DNA of 64,000 bases, from assembly GCF_003254155.1 (NCBI RefSeq), contig NZ_QKZI01000001.1, forward strand, positions 310,001-374,000. The letters are read 5' to 3'. The DNA is from Psychrobacillus insolitus. GTDB lineage: Bacteria > Bacillota > Bacilli > Bacillales_A > Planococcaceae. The translations under genes and the position numbers were made by a program. The notes under the pieces are model-generated. The model had not been told where the DNA came from. It was given only the letters and a program-made list of their open reading frames with translations, and ran no database searches. Numbering within the stretch: the first letter of the stretch is position 1; every line of letters starts with the position of its first letter. This document shows positions 38,122 to 48,063 of this stretch, piece by piece.

Positions 38122-39574
38122 GGATAATCAACCACTAATTTTTGAAATTACAAAAGAAGGTCGTGTAGGGTATAACTTACCTGAGCTTGATGTGCCTGCA
38201 GTTGATTTAGCGACTTTATTGCCACAAGGTATGCAACGTGTGGAAGAAGCGGAATTACCAGAAGTATCTGAGCTAGATATTATGCGTCACTATACAGCAT
38301 TATCTAATCGTAACCACGGAGTAGACTCTGGATTCTACCCACTAGGTTCATGTACGATGAAATACAATCCAAAAATTAATGAATCTGTTGCGCGTTTCCC
38401 AGGATTTGCAAACATTCATCCGTTACAAGATGAAAGTTCTGTACAAGGGGCAATGGAATTAATGTATGAGTTGCAGGAATCTTTAGTTGAAATTACTGGT
38501 ATGGACGAAGTAACACTTCAACCAGCAGCTGGTGCACATGGTGAATGGACAGCACTTATGATGATCCGTGCATTCCATGAAGCAAATGGCGATACTCATC
38601 GTACAAAAGTAATTGTTCCTGACTCAGCGCACGGTACAAACCCAGCTTCTGCAACAGTCGCAGGTTTTGAAACGATTACAGTAAAATCAAATGAAGAAGG
38701 CTTAGTTGACTTAGAAGATTTACGTCGTGTTGTAGGCCCTGATACCGCTGCTCTAATGCTGACAAATCCTAATACATTAGGATTATTTGAAGAAAATATT
38801 TTAGAATTAGCTGAAATCATCCATGGTGTAGGTGGTAAGCTTTACTATGATGGAGCAAACTTAAATGCTGTTATGTCGAAAGCACGTCCAGGAGACATGG
38901 GCTTTGACTGTGTTCACTTAAACTTGCACAAAACATTTACAGGTCCTCACGGTGGTGGTGGTCCAGGTTCAGGTCCAGTTGGAGTTAAAGCAGATCTGAT
39001 TCCATTCTTACCTAGTCCAGTGCTTGTAAAAGAAGATGATCAATACACATTTGATTACAATCGTCCTCAAACGATTGGTCGCGTAAAACCTTTCTACGGA
39101 AACTTCGGAATTAATGTTCGTGCGTACACGTATATTCGTTCAATGGGTCCAGATGGTCTTAAAGCTGTAACTGAGTATGCTGTATTGAATGCAAACTATA
39201 TGATGAGACGTTTAGAAGAGCATTTCGATCTTCCATACAACCGTCATTGTAAGCATGAATTTGTCCTAAGTGGTCGTCGTCAAAAGAAACTAGGTGTTCG
39301 TACATTAGATATGGCAAAACGTCTGCTAGACTTTGGCTATCATCCACCAACAATCTACTTCCCATTGAATGTGGAAGAAGGTATGATGATCGAACCTACA
39401 GAAACAGAATCAAAAGAAACATTGGATGCTTTCTGCGATGCAATGATTCAAATTGCAAAAGAAGTAGAAGAAAATCCAGAAATCGTACAAAATGCACCAC
39501 ATACAACGGTTATTAATCGTTTAGACGAAACAAAAGCTGCTCGTAAGCCAGTGTTACGTTATATAAAAGCATAA
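38114..39574 (+). CDS. gcvPB: Glycine decarboxylase subunit 2
   Basis: Catalytic half of the split P protein, 486 residues. The PLP lysine lies in [17 protein letters not shown]. The ATG at 38114 overlaps gcvPA by eight bases with GGGG upstream; the ten residues before it in the long frame are rejected. GcvH is encoded elsewhere. lipM, which supplies lipoyl groups for GcvH, lies 8 kb downstream, as in B. subtilis. Confidence 0.96.
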   Translation: MHKDNQPLIFEITKEGRVGYNLPELDVPAVDLATLLPQGMQRVEEAELPEVSELDIMRHYTALSNRNHGVDSGFYPLGSCTMKYNPKINESVARFPGFANIHPLQDESSVQGAMELMYELQESLVEITGMDEVTLQPAAGAHGEWTALMMIRAFHEANGDTHRTKVIVPDSAHGTNPASATVAGFETITVKSNEEGLVDLEDLRRVVGPDTAALMLTNPNTLGLFEENILELAEIIHGVGGKLYYDGANLNAVMSKARPGDMGFDCVHLNLHKTFTGPHGGGGPGSGPVGVKADLIPFLPSPVLVKEDDQYTFDYNRPQTIGRVKPFYGNFGINVRAYTYIRSMGPDGLKAVTEYAVLNANYMMRRLEEHFDLPYNRHCKHEFVLSGRRQKKLGVRTLDMAKRLLDFGYHPPTIYFPLNVEEGMMIEPTETESKETLDAFCDAMIQIAKEVEENPEIVQNAPHTTVINRLDETKAARKPVLRYIKA

Positions 39575-39585
39575 GCAAAAAACTA

Positions 39586-39618
39586 GTACGGTCCTGAAAA
39601 TGGACCGTATTTTTTATT
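39586..39618 (+). terminator. Terminator of the gcv operon
   Basis: Perfect stem TACGGTCC / GGACCGTA, loop TGAAAAT, then TTTTTTATT. Confidence 0.9.
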
Positions 39619-39688
39619 GTCTAACTATTATGATAAAATGAGGGGAGAGTTAATGCCATAATATTGGTTAATGAAAGAAGGATTAAAT

Positions 39689-40768
39689 ATGTTAACAAAC
39701 AAAGTGACAGACCTTTTGAATATAAAATATCCAATCATTCAAGCTCCAATGGCAGGAGGAGTAACAACTTCTGAATTAGTAGCTGCTGTTTCTAATCATG
39801 GTGCTTTAGGAATGATTGGAGCGGGTTATTTGACAGCTGATCAAATGCGTGAACAAATTAGGGAAATCAAAAAAGTAACTTCAAAATCTTTTGGAGTAAA
39901 TTTATTTGTGCCTACTAAATTTACTGTTTCGTTCGATGCTATAAAATCATCGAACGAAACTTTACAATCGATTCGAGACGAATTGAATTTGCCACCAAGA
40001 GATCAGGTAGTTCTACCTTCATACATAGAAGCTATGGCATCATTTGAAGAACAAATACAAGTTATCTTAGATGAAAGAATAGCTATATGTTCCTATACAT
40101 TTGGTCTTCCTTCAAACGAAATTATTGGTCAGTTAAAGGAACATTCTATTATTCAAATCGGAACTGCAACAACTGTGCAAGAGGCATTGGAAGCCGAAAA
40201 AAGAGGGATGGATCTAGTAGTTATTCAAGGAATTGAGGCAGGTGGACATCGTGGAAATTTCATCAATGAATTCGAGGAGAGCCAAATAGGGCTAATGTCT
40301 TTAATTCCTCAGGTTGTGGATGTTGTTAGTATACCTGTTATTGCTGCTGGAGGAATTATGGATGGCAGAGGACTACTTGCTTCGCTTTGCTTAGGAGCGA
40401 AATGTGTGCAAATGGGAACAGCTTTTCTCACTTGTGTGGAAAGTGGAGCACCTGATATTCATAAAGAAGCAATTCTACATGCTACTGAGGACCAAACAGT
40501 TTTAACTCGTTCATTCTCAGGGAAATGGGCACGAGGTGTTAAGAATAAATTTATAGATGAAACACAACCGCATCAACTATCTTTCCCGGATTTCCCTATT
40601 CAAAATACACTTACACAAGATATTAGAAAAGTATCCGGTTCTCAAAAGAATCTTGCATTCATGTCACTTTGGAGTGGTCAAAGTCCTAGATTAGCTAAAA
40701 GTCAAACTGTTGAAACACTCATACAAACTGTCATGGCTGAAGTGAGTAATTTAAAGCAGAATTTATAG
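39689..40768 (+). CDS. Nitronate monooxygenase / NPD-family FMN protein
   Basis: 359-residue TIM-barrel flavoprotein of the 2-nitropropane dioxygenase family. FMN-contact parts are IKYPIIQAPMAGGVTTSELVAAVS, GIEAGGHRG and VIAAGGIMDGRGLLASLCLGAKCVQMGTAFL. It oxidises alkyl nitronates such as propionate 3-nitronate, or may act in fatty acid or other redox chemistry (FabK-like proteins are related). Start ATG 39689 has AGAAGGA upstream. Monocistronic; not part of the B. subtilis order. Confidence 0.88.
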   Translation: MLTNKVTDLLNIKYPIIQAPMAGGVTTSELVAAVSNHGALGMIGAGYLTADQMREQIREIKKVTSKSFGVNLFVPTKFTVSFDAIKSSNETLQSIRDELNLPPRDQVVLPSYIEAMASFEEQIQVILDERIAICSYTFGLPSNEIIGQLKEHSIIQIGTATTVQEALEAEKRGMDLVVIQGIEAGGHRGNFINEFEESQIGLMSLIPQVVDVVSIPVIAAGGIMDGRGLLASLCLGAKCVQMGTAFLTCVESGAPDIHKEAILHATEDQTVLTRSFSGKWARGVKNKFIDETQPHQLSFPDFPIQNTLTQDIRKVSGSQKNLAFMSLWSGQSPRLAKSQTVETLIQTVMAEVSNLKQNL

Positions 40769-40866
40769 AGAAATAAATTAGGAAGAATACCAATTTATTT
40801 TTGGGTCCCAAGGTGTCTTTCTCTAAAAAGTGGGAACAATATACCTGAAATTAAGGAGTGATATAT

Positions 40867-41397
40867 TTGAAAAAGGCTGTATTTTTGGATCGTGACGGAG
40901 TTATTAATGAAGTGTTAACGGATAGAGTTAAGTTTGTGAACCAGCCTCATGAGTTATACTTTTTACCAGGTGTTCCAGAAGCAATTAAAAAATTGAATAC
41001 TTTTTTTGATTATATATTTGTCGTCACAAATCAAGGTGGAGTAGGGTTGGGATATATGAAAGAATCTCAGCTAGTTAAAATACATGACTATATGATTGCT
41101 GAATTAAAGAAAGAAGGAGCAATTATTCATGAAGTGGTTTATTGTCCTCATAAGCCAAAATCGGGATGTGCTTGTCGCAAGCCGAACAGCAAATTAATTG
41201 AAGACCTGGGTAATAAATATGATATTGAATTATCTTTATCCTATATGGTAGGAGATACCGATACAGACATTATCGCGGGAAAAAAGGCAGGTACAAAAGG
41301 AGTATTCCTAGGAGAAAGTGATCCACTTGCAGATGCTATTTTCCCTGATTTAATAAGTTCTGTGGATTGGATTATGGAGGATGCTAAGACTAAGTAA
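40867..41397 (+). CDS. HAD-IIIA phosphatase (GmhB/histidinol-phosphatase type)
   Basis: 176-residue HAD phosphatase. Motif I is VFLDRDGVINE, followed by FVVTNQGGVG, the zinc-binding CPHKPKSGCACRKP, and motif IV MVGDTDTDIIAGKKAG. This is the signature of D-glycero-D-manno-heptose 1,7-bisphosphate 7-phosphatase and histidinol-phosphatase proteins. A Gram-positive cell may use it in S-layer heptose synthesis or for another sugar bisphosphate; no heptose genes are nearby. TTG start at 40867 with AAGGAGTG six bases upstream. Confidence 0.82.
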   Translation: MKKAVFLDRDGVINEVLTDRVKFVNQPHELYFLPGVPEAIKKLNTFFDYIFVVTNQGGVGLGYMKESQLVKIHDYMIAELKKEGAIIHEVVYCPHKPKSGCACRKPNSKLIEDLGNKYDIELSLSYMVGDTDTDIIAGKKAGTKGVFLGESDPLADAIFPDLISSVDWIMEDAKTK

Positions 41398-41439
41398 TGC
41401 TAAAGTAAAGTTAGGTTTAAGAAAAGGGGATATGAAAAC

Positions 41440-42906
41440 GTGAATAAAGAAGAAATAGATATTGGATGGAACTTAGATAATAGTTATGGCCGTCTGCCGA
41501 ATACTTTTTTTACCACTCTCCATACAAACCCTGTTCGATCACCGGAGTTAATTATTCTCAATGTTCCGTTGGCAAAATCTTTAGGGTTAGACGCCCAGGA
41601 ACTACAAAGTGAAGATGGTTTAGAAGTTCTTGCTGGCAACCAAATTCCAGAAGGTGGATTGCCACTTGCTCAAGCTTACGCAGGTCATCAATTTGGGAAT
41701 TTTAACATGTTAGGAGACGGCAGAGCTCTGTTGATTGGTGAGCAGATCACTCCTCTAGGGGAACGGCTTGATATTCAACTCAAAGGCTCGGGTAGAACGC
41801 CATACTCTCGCGGCGGTGATGGACGAGCTGCACTTGGACCAATGCTACGCGAATATATTATTAGTGAAGCCATGTATGCACTTGGTATACCTACTACCCG
41901 TAGCCTAGCTGTGGTTACGACAGGTGAGTCAATAGCCCGTGAAACGGTTCAACCTGGAGCAGTTATGACCAGAGTAGCTGCCAGTCATGTGAGAGTAGGT
42001 ACTTTTCAATACGCTGCAACATGGGGAACTGGGGATGATCTCCAGGAACTGGCTGATTATACAATACAACGACATTTTCCAGAGATTGAGGGAAAAGAGA
42101 ATCGCTATCTTTTACTACTTCAGGAAGTGATCAAGCGTCAAGCAATGCTGATTTCGAAATGGCAACTGGTTGGCTTTATTCACGGTGTGATGAATACCGA
42201 TAACATGGCGATAAGTGGAGAAACGATTGACTATGGCCCTTGCGCATTTATGGATATGTATGACCCGGCAACGGTATTTAGTTCCATTGATAGACAAAGC
42301 CGCTATGCATATGGTAATCAGCCATATATTGCCGGCTGGAATCTCGCGCGATTTGCTGAAAGCCTATTGCCACTGTTGCATGAAAATCAAGAGCAGGCAT
42401 TCGAACTTGCCCAAGAAGAGATTTCCAATTTCAATAAATTCTATCATGCGAATTGGTTTGCCGGAATGAGATCAAAACTGGGTATTTTTAATGAAGAAGA
42501 ACAAGATGAATCGTTGATTGAAGAACTACTAGGTTTGATGCATAAATATAACGCAGACTATACGAATACTTTCCGCGCATTAACCTTTGAAAATCCTGAG
42601 GGTACGGTTCTTTTTGATTCAAAAGAATTCGACCAATGGTATGAGGAATGGCAAGCAAGACTTGGACGGCAAGCGGAATCGAAAGATGCAGCACATAAGT
42701 TAATGATAGACAGCAATCCAGCGGTAATACCTCGTAATCACCGAGTGGAAGAGGCATTAGAAGCAGCGGGAAAAGGAGATTTAAGTGTAATGGAACAGCT
42801 TCTTGATGTTCTTTCAAGACCCTACGAGACCTCTTCCAAACAAGCTAGGTACACTACATTGCCTTTGGAATCAAACGGTACTTATAGAACTTATTGTGGA
42901 ACTTAA
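41440..42906 (+). CDS. SelO/YdiU-family protein adenylyltransferase
   Basis: 488-residue pseudokinase-fold enzyme of the UPF0061/SelO family, which AMPylates proteins in redox homeostasis. Family segments are clear: [67 protein letters not shown], and the C-terminal YRTYCGT with the conserved near-terminal Cys (Sec in some homologues). GTG start at 41440 after AAAAGGGGA. Codon use is richer in G+C than the neighbours, which hints at separate acquisition. Confidence 0.92.
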   Translation: MNKEEIDIGWNLDNSYGRLPNTFFTTLHTNPVRSPELIILNVPLAKSLGLDAQELQSEDGLEVLAGNQIPEGGLPLAQAYAGHQFGNFNMLGDGRALLIGEQITPLGERLDIQLKGSGRTPYSRGGDGRAALGPMLREYIISEAMYALGIPTTRSLAVVTTGESIARETVQPGAVMTRVAASHVRVGTFQYAATWGTGDDLQELADYTIQRHFPEIEGKENRYLLLLQEVIKRQAMLISKWQLVGFIHGVMNTDNMAISGETIDYGPCAFMDMYDPATVFSSIDRQSRYAYGNQPYIAGWNLARFAESLLPLLHENQEQAFELAQEEISNFNKFYHANWFAGMRSKLGIFNEEEQDESLIEELLGLMHKYNADYTNTFRALTFENPEGTVLFDSKEFDQWYEEWQARLGRQAESKDAAHKLMIDSNPAVIPRNHRVEEALEAAGKGDLSVMEQLLDVLSRPYETSSKQARYTTLPLESNGTYRTYCGT

Positions 42907-43003
42907 TATAAGAAAAGTGCAAGTGCCTATTACTGCCCCGACAGGCAAGGCTGCTTGCGCTAGACAGTTACTTTGTAAAAAGTTCTATAGTTTTCTTATC
43001 CTC
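42907..43003 (+). repeat. Short dispersed repeat, copy 1 of 3
   Basis: About 95 bp bounded by ATAAGAAAA and TTTTCTTAT (terminal inverted repeat), with GTGCCTATTACTGCCCCGAC, AGGCAAGG and CTAGACAGTTA inside. Similar copies are at 46528 and 62931. It follows the SelO stop directly. Resembles intergenic repeats widespread in Bacillaceae (GGAAGCGCC...CCCCGACA type). Confidence 0.75.
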
Positions 43004-43038
43004 AAAAAAGGCGAAGGGAAATCCCCTTCGCCTTTTTG
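43004..43038. terminator. Bidirectional terminator between selO and bluB
   Basis: Strong stem AAAAAGGCGAAGGGG / CCCCTTCGCCTTTTT (loop AAAT), A/T flanks on both sides. Confidence 0.92.
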
Positions 43039-43050
43039 CGTTAGCAAACT

Positions 43051-43701
43051 CTATGAATCCTTCCACTGGTCGTTGAAAATCATATTTTCTAGTTGTTGTC
43101 GTTTCTCCCATTGGTGGATTTCAAGTAAAGGGCGATCCGGATAATGTTCTGTATAGCCTACTGACAATAAGGCAATCGGATCAATATGGTATGGAATATT
43201 AAGAAGCGATCGGACGTCCGATTTTTTATAAAAACTAACCCAACCCATTGCTAAGCCTTCTGCATAAGCTGCTAGCCACATATTTTGAATCGCACAACTG
43301 GTAGACATTATATCAGTTTCGGGAATAGAGTTTCTCCCTAGGACATGATCGCCAGCACTAAAGGGATTACAAGTGACACAGATTGTCACTGGTGCCTCTA
43401 GAATTCCTGCAATTTTTAAATCAAGAAAGGTCAATTCTCGGTTAGTACCTTCAAAATGTATGGCTAATGCACGCCGTTCTTTTTCAACTATTTTAGCTAG
43501 AGCTTGCTTCGTTTCTTCTTTTTGGATAATTATAAAGTTCCAAGGCTGCATAAATCCGACTGAGGGAGCACTATGGGCAGCCTCTAATAATGCATACAAC
43601 TTTTCATCAGGTATTGGAGTCTTTAAAAAACTACGAATATCTCTTCTATTAAAAATTGCTTTATAGACGCCATTTTTTTCTTCTTCCGTTAATAGCTTCA
43701 T
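43051..43701 (-). CDS. bluB: 5,6-dimethylbenzimidazole synthase
   Basis: Oxygen-dependent conversion of FMNH2 to dimethylbenzimidazole, the lower ligand of cobalamin. 216 residues of the nitroreductase fold with BluB hallmarks: NRRDIRSFL, HSAPSVGFMQPWNFI, LAAYAEGLAMGWVSFY and a C-terminal YPDRPLLE. The Pro-Ser-Val-Gly and the aspartate region separate BluB from plain nitroreductases. Next to cobT on the same strand, which uses its product. It may belong to the same riboswitch-controlled unit. Confidence 0.9.
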   Translation of the reverse strand: MKLLTEEEKNGVYKAIFNRRDIRSFLKTPIPDEKLYALLEAAHSAPSVGFMQPWNFIIIQKEETKQALAKIVEKERRALAIHFEGTNRELTFLDLKIAGILEAPVTICVTCNPFSAGDHVLGRNSIPETDIMSTSCAIQNMWLAAYAEGLAMGWVSFYKKSDVRSLLNIPYHIDPIALLSVGYTEHYPDRPLLEIHQWEKRQQLENMIFNDQWKDS

Positions 43702-43815
43702 AAAAGTTCCCCCAAAAAGGTTTTAGTTTATGGTAATTGTTCGTTTTTGAAAATCCCTAAAATCCGGATTATCAAAATAAAATGTTAGTAACTAAGATTT
43801 TGCACTTTAGAAGAA

Positions 43816-44865
43816 TTAGATTTTCATTCCTACTTCCTCAAAAGTTGCCATATGGTTCATCATACTACAGGCCGCTTCAATGATAGGGAAGACTAATGCT
43901 GCTCCGGATCCTTCACCTAAACACATATTCATCTGTACTAAAGGTTCGATACCTAACAATTCACTTGCTTTTAGTGCTCCTGGTTCAGCGGAAACATGTG
44001 CAGTGATCAGATAGTCTTTCACTTTTGGCTCAATTGTAACTGCAATCAATGCAGCAGCAGTAGAAATATATCCATCCACTATTACGGGAATTCGATTAGC
44101 CGCTCCTGCAATCATGACGCCGGCCATCCCACCGATTTCTAAACCGCCAATTTTAGAAAGAATATCAATGCCGTCTTCTCGGTTCGGTTGATTGACTTGA
44201 ATCGCTTGTCTAATTACTTCGGCTTTATGTTCAATTCCACCTTTTCCAAGACCAGCACCTCTACCTGTAATTTCGAGTGGATCGATGCCCCCAATAACGG
44301 ATACGATTGCTGTACTTGGTGTTGTGTTACCAATTCCCATTTCACCTGTGCCAAGCATTTGTACACCTTTCTTCATTTCTTCTTGAGCGATTTCGATTCC
44401 GACTTCAAGAGATCTGATTGCTTCTTCTCTTGTCATAGCAGGACCTTTTGCTAAATTATCTGTTCCATGCTTGATTTTGCGTAAGATTACTCCAGAGTCC
44501 GGAGGGAGGTCACCTTTTACTCCAATATCTACGGTAACAATTTTCGCTCCAGACACTCTTGCGATAGCGCAAACGCCTGTTAATCCTTTAGGGAAGAAGC
44601 CAGTTTGTGCATATGTGATACCTTGAGGATTGCTTGAAATACCTTCTTCATACACACCATGATCGGCTGCCATCACGATGATAGATTTTTCATCTACAAC
44701 TGGATATAAATTATTTGTTATTCCAGCTAACTGGATAGCCAAATCCTCTAATCTTCCTAAGCTAGTAGGGGGCTTAATCAGTGAATCAACTCTTTCTCGA
44801 GCAGCTTTTAACATATTGTGATCTAAGTTTTCAATTTCGGCTAACGTTTTTTCTAATAAATTCAT
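43816..44865 (-). CDS. cobT: Nicotinate-nucleotide--dimethylbenzimidazole phosphoribosyltransferase
   Basis: Forms alpha-ribazole phosphate, activating the lower ligand of cobalamin. 349 residues; conserved parts are KPPTSLGRLEDLAIQLAGI, ADHGVYEEGIS, GEMGIGNTTPSTAI, GRGAGLG and the C-terminal MNMCLGEGSGAAL with its catalytic Glu. ATG 44865 is preferred: AAGGAG is nine bases upstream, and ATG 44874 touches that site. A cobalamin riboswitch and terminator precede it. Confidence 0.96.
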   Translation of the reverse strand: MNLLEKTLAEIENLDHNMLKAARERVDSLIKPPTSLGRLEDLAIQLAGITNNLYPVVDEKSIIVMAADHGVYEEGISSNPQGITYAQTGFFPKGLTGVCAIARVSGAKIVTVDIGVKGDLPPDSGVILRKIKHGTDNLAKGPAMTREEAIRSLEVGIEIAQEEMKKGVQMLGTGEMGIGNTTPSTAIVSVIGGIDPLEITGRGAGLGKGGIEHKAEVIRQAIQVNQPNREDGIDILSKIGGLEIGGMAGVMIAGAANRIPVIVDGYISTAAALIAVTIEPKVKDYLITAHVSAEPGALKASELLGIEPLVQMNMCLGEGSGAALVFPIIEAACSMMNHMATFEEVGMKI

Positions 44866-44887
44866 TTTTTCCATCTCCTTGAATCAA

Positions 44888-44936
44888 AATAAAAGCCTGC
44901 AGTTTATTTGAATAACAAATAAACTACAGACTTTTC
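44888..44936 (-). terminator. Riboswitch-controlled terminator before cobT
   Basis: On the minus strand, AGTCTGTAGTTTATTTG / CAAATAAACTGCAGGCTTTT forms a long stem ending in a T-rich run between the riboswitch and the cobT ribosome site. Likely the expression platform: B12 excess would favour termination. Confidence 0.82.
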
Positions 44937-44954
44937 CATGTCTATACAACGTAC

Positions 44955-45113
44955 AAGTAATTAGGCAGGTCTCCTGGCTTAGGTTTTAGCATTTCAACAA
45001 GCCTTCCCGGATAAAACCAGTGGCATATTTGATGAAACTTACCGTTACAGTGGCGGGTCCGCTGAAGATTTTCACTTCATTCCCTATTCTCCTCATGGGC
45101 ACCTATTACTTCT
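44955..45113 (-). promoter_or_regulatory. Cobalamin riboswitch
   Basis: Minus-strand RNA contains the family landmarks in order: TAGGTGCCC near the 5' end, GGGAATGAAGTG, GCCACTG twice, CCGGGAAGGC, and the B12 box AAGCCAGGAGACCTGCC (44964-44980). It controls cobT and perhaps bluB. Confidence 0.94.
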
Positions 45114-45209
45114 ATTAAATTGTAAATACCTAAAATTATCGTACAATGAAATCTATTGGAAGTCAAAAGCTAATTTTTATAATGTGGACTAAAGGAGTAT
45201 TCTCCGTTT

Positions 45210-46484
45210 TTAACCATTAAAGCCAATAGAATTTTCGTCTTTTTCCCATTCGTTCTTAATAGAGCGTTTATTTTGTTTGATCAGCTCGTCTATCCGTTTT
45301 TCATAAGCTAGTTCTCCATCATAATGCCAGTTTAGCGCAACGGACATGTATAACTCATTCAACTGAGACATGGAAAGGCCTTTTGAGCGTTTTGCCATAT
45401 CGTTGAACTGTCCGTCTGAGAAAATATGTTTGATATCTAACTTGCGTATATAGTCTTCTCGAACTTTTTGTGTAGGGGAAGGAATTTCATATGCACGATC
45501 GAACCGCCCAGCGCGATTTATAAGCGCTGGATCGATTTTCTCAGGGTAGTTTGTTGTTCCGATGATAAATAATCCTTCTCTTGATTGGGCACCGTCTAAC
45601 GTGTTTAAAAAGACGGAACGAGTGAACTCAGGCATGGAGTCGATATCCTCAATGACGAGAATGGCAGGCGCAAGTCTCGTGACAATTCCAAAAACCTCTT
45701 GAACAGAATGACTTCCAGTGAATTCTGTAATTTGCCAGTAAATAACGGGTGCTTTTGTAGAGCCAGTAATCGATTTTACTAGTGTCGTTTTTCCATTACC
45801 TGGTGAGCCATATAACAAGATTCCACGTTTATAGGGAAGGCCATAATCTTTGAAAAAGTGACCATCTTCTTTAAAAAATTCATCGATAGAACGAAAGATA
45901 TCTTGTTTAATTCCCTCTGATAATAAAACGTCCTCGCGATTCACGGTTGCTTGTTCTCCGTAATTTCTACGTTGTACTCCATTTTCGGTGTCTACCAGAT
46001 ACGTAATCGATTGCATTAATAATTGTCGTAACTTCTCATTCACTTCATTCAAAAAGTGTAGCGTAGATTCACTAGAAGTAGAAAATAAATGATATTCTGG
46101 CCAACTATGACTAGTAGAAAAGTTGAAAGCAAGTGTCATAGCAACATCATGTTGTGTAAAATAGATTAACTTATTTTCAAACGTTTCTACAATCTCTAAT
46201 TTACTTTCAAATGTCATTTGTGATTTACTTATAATTTTACCTTGAGGTTTTGTTTCAAAAATGAATGCTAATGATTCATAGGCTATTAAATTCTTTTCCA
46301 TCATTTCTAACAGATTGGCATCCAGTTGCATAATGGATTCACCAATATCAATATGTTTCCAATCACCTGGCTTGTGATCACTCAGCTTTTGAATAATCCG
46401 TTTCGAAACTAATGCAAAGTCTTCATAGTTAGGGAGTGAGTGTCTATAATCTTCCATGTGAGAAAATAATATTTGATCCGTCAT
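45210..46484 (-). CDS. AAA-family ATPase (BCS1/SpoVK-like C-terminal module)
   Basis: 424 residues. The first 190 are unique with no recognised domain. The C-terminal AAA module has Walker A LLYGSPGNGKTT, Walker B AILVIEDIDSMPE, sensor 1 IGTTNYPEKIDPAL and arginine-finger region NRAGRFDRAYEI. It probably assembles as a hexamer acting on a protein substrate. Monocistronic and absent from the B. subtilis order. The ATG at 46484 follows GGAGGT. Its role is unknown. Confidence 0.85.
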   Translation of the reverse strand: MTDQILFSHMEDYRHSLPNYEDFALVSKRIIQKLSDHKPGDWKHIDIGESIMQLDANLLEMMEKNLIAYESLAFIFETKPQGKIISKSQMTFESKLEIVETFENKLIYFTQHDVAMTLAFNFSTSHSWPEYHLFSTSSESTLHFLNEVNEKLRQLLMQSITYLVDTENGVQRRNYGEQATVNREDVLLSEGIKQDIFRSIDEFFKEDGHFFKDYGLPYKRGILLYGSPGNGKTTLVKSITGSTKAPVIYWQITEFTGSHSVQEVFGIVTRLAPAILVIEDIDSMPEFTRSVFLNTLDGAQSREGLFIIGTTNYPEKIDPALINRAGRFDRAYEIPSPTQKVREDYIRKLDIKHIFSDGQFNDMAKRSKGLSMSQLNELYMSVALNWHYDGELAYEKRIDELIKQNKRSIKNEWEKDENSIGFNG

Positions 46485-46527
46485 CTAATACCTCCAGTAA
46501 TAATGTTGTTCTTTAAACAAGTATAGC

Positions 46528-46622
46528 AAATAAGAAAAGTGGAAGCGCCCATTCCTGCCCCGACAGGCAAGGCGCTGAAGCTAGACAGCTATTAGACAGA
46601 AATTTTATATACTTTCTTATCT
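46528..46622 (+). repeat. Short dispersed repeat, copy 2 of 3
   Basis: ATAAGAAAAGTGGAAGCGCC start, CCTGCCCCGACAGGCAAGGC core, GCTAGACAGCTATTA and ACTTTCTTAT end. Aligns to copies at 42907 and 62931 and has the same terminal inverted repeat. Confidence 0.75.
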
Positions 46623-46625
46623 GTT

Positions 46626-46662
46626 AAAAAAGGTTCTTCTACCTGAGTAGAAGAACCTTTAT
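46626..46662 (-). terminator. Terminator of yqhL
   Basis: Perfect stem AAAGGTTCTTCTAC / GTAGAAGAACCTTT, with a T-run on the minus-strand side. Confidence 0.9.
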
Positions 46663-46665
46663 GTA

Positions 46666-47049
46666 TTATTTAGATTTAATTTTACCTGTCCATCCGCGGA
46701 AACCGCCTTGTAACTGGTTCAATTGAGTATATTCTTTTTTCTTTAAGAACATTGCTGCACGGGCACTTCTAGCACCACTTTGGCAATAAAGATATACTGG
46801 TTTGTCTGGACGAATTTCATTGAAACGTTGTCGAAGTTGTGACGAAGGTATATTTCTTGCTCCAAGAATATGTCCAGCATCAAATTCTTTTGGTTCTCTT
46901 ACATCAATAAGCTGAGCTTTTCGGTATCCTTCGATGAATTGCTCTTGTGTAAGATTTGTTACAGCTTTCTTTAAACGGAATGCTTGGATACCAGCATAAG
47001 CGAGTAGTCCAACTAGTACTGCGAGTACAACATATAAAATAGTTAACAC
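46666..47049 (-). CDS. yqhL: Membrane-anchored rhodanese-like protein (YqhL)
   Basis: 127 residues: one membrane segment (3-22) then a single rhodanese domain with the active-site loop YCQSGARS (catalytic Cys) and LIDVREPKEFDAGHI. It could transfer sulfane sulfur. Neighbour of lipM as in B. subtilis (yqhL-yqhM divergent pair). GAAAGGGGC precedes the ATG. Confidence 0.9.
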   Translation of the reverse strand: MLTILYVVLAVLVGLLAYAGIQAFRLKKAVTNLTQEQFIEGYRKAQLIDVREPKEFDAGHILGARNIPSSQLRQRFNEIRPDKPVYLYCQSGARSARAAMFLKKKEYTQLNQLQGGFRGWTGKIKSK

Positions 47050-47149
47050 GGTCTTGCCCCTTTCTATCTTTCTTACCCATTATAAAAGAAGTGCTAGATA
47101 CAATTCAATCTATTTGGTAAAATGAATAGCATTGTGAGGTGGAAAGTTG

Positions 47150-47986
47150 ATGGAAAAGACTAAATGGTATTATGTAAACTCAGGTCCTTGTACTCCGTCT
47201 TTTAATATGGCGCTCGATGAGGCATTATTAGATTGGCATAGTGAAGGCCTAATTCCACCAGTTGTGAGATTCTATGAATGGAATCCAGCTACTTTGTCGA
47301 TTGGCTATTTTCAATCAGTGGAAAAAGAAATTGATATGGAAGCAGTGAAAAGACTTGGTTTAGGGTTTGTACGCAGACCGACCGGTGGAAGAGGCGTCCT
47401 CCATGAGCATGAACTTACATATAGTGTGATTGTATCTGAGGCTTATCCAAATATGCCAGCAACGGTGACAGAAGCGTATCGAGTAATTAGTGAAGGACTT
47501 TTATTAGGATTTCAACAACTTGGCTTAGATGCTTATTTTTCGATTCCAGATACAGGTGAAAAAAGGCAAGAATTAAAAAAACCAAAATCTGGCGTTTGTT
47601 TTGATTCACCAAGTTGGTATGAACTAGTAGTGGAAGGAAAAAAAGTTGCCGGTAGTGCGCAAACACGACAAAAAGGTGTTATTCTACAACATGGTGCAAT
47701 TTTATTGGACATCGATGAAGACAAACTAATTCAAACATTTAAATTTGCTTCTGAAGCACTCCGAGATAGAGTGAAAGCGAGCTTGTCGAAGAAAGCTGTC
47801 GCAATAAATAGAATAAGTCAAAATCCTGTGACAATCGACGAATGTAAGGTAGCATTTAAAAAAGGATTTGAAGATGCCCTACAAATTGAGTTAGTAGAAT
47901 TCACACTAACAAAAGAACAAGAAAAATATGTGCAAGAGCTTGAAAAGAAACGTTATGCGAATGACGAGTGGAATTATAAAAAATAA
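47150..47986 (+). CDS. lipM: Octanoyl-[GcvH]:protein N-octanoyltransferase
   Basis: Moves octanoyl from acyl carrier protein to GcvH, first step of lipoate synthesis in Bacilli. 278 residues of the biotin/lipoate ligase fold; [19 protein letters not shown] binds the acyl group, the nucleophile is the Cys of [13 protein letters not shown], and [11 protein letters not shown] carries the conserved Lys. ATG 47150 is used; the TTG three bases earlier is less likely. Functionally tied to the gcv genes upstream. Confidence 0.95.
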   Translation: MEKTKWYYVNSGPCTPSFNMALDEALLDWHSEGLIPPVVRFYEWNPATLSIGYFQSVEKEIDMEAVKRLGLGFVRRPTGGRGVLHEHELTYSVIVSEAYPNMPATVTEAYRVISEGLLLGFQQLGLDAYFSIPDTGEKRQELKKPKSGVCFDSPSWYELVVEGKKVAGSAQTRQKGVILQHGAILLDIDEDKLIQTFKFASEALRDRVKASLSKKAVAINRISQNPVTIDECKVAFKKGFEDALQIELVEFTLTKEQEKYVQELEKKRYANDEWNYKK

Positions 47987-48063
47987 TATTTTTTTAGTAG
48001 TACTTTAGACTATTGACTACTGATATTAGTGGCGTTGAATGAAATTGGATGATTTGCATTAAA

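Noticed and set aside
40792-40850. Possible structured leader before the HAD phosphatase
   Set aside because: A GGGTCCCAAGG / GTGGGAAC pairing is weak and no riboswitch or T-box motif is present.
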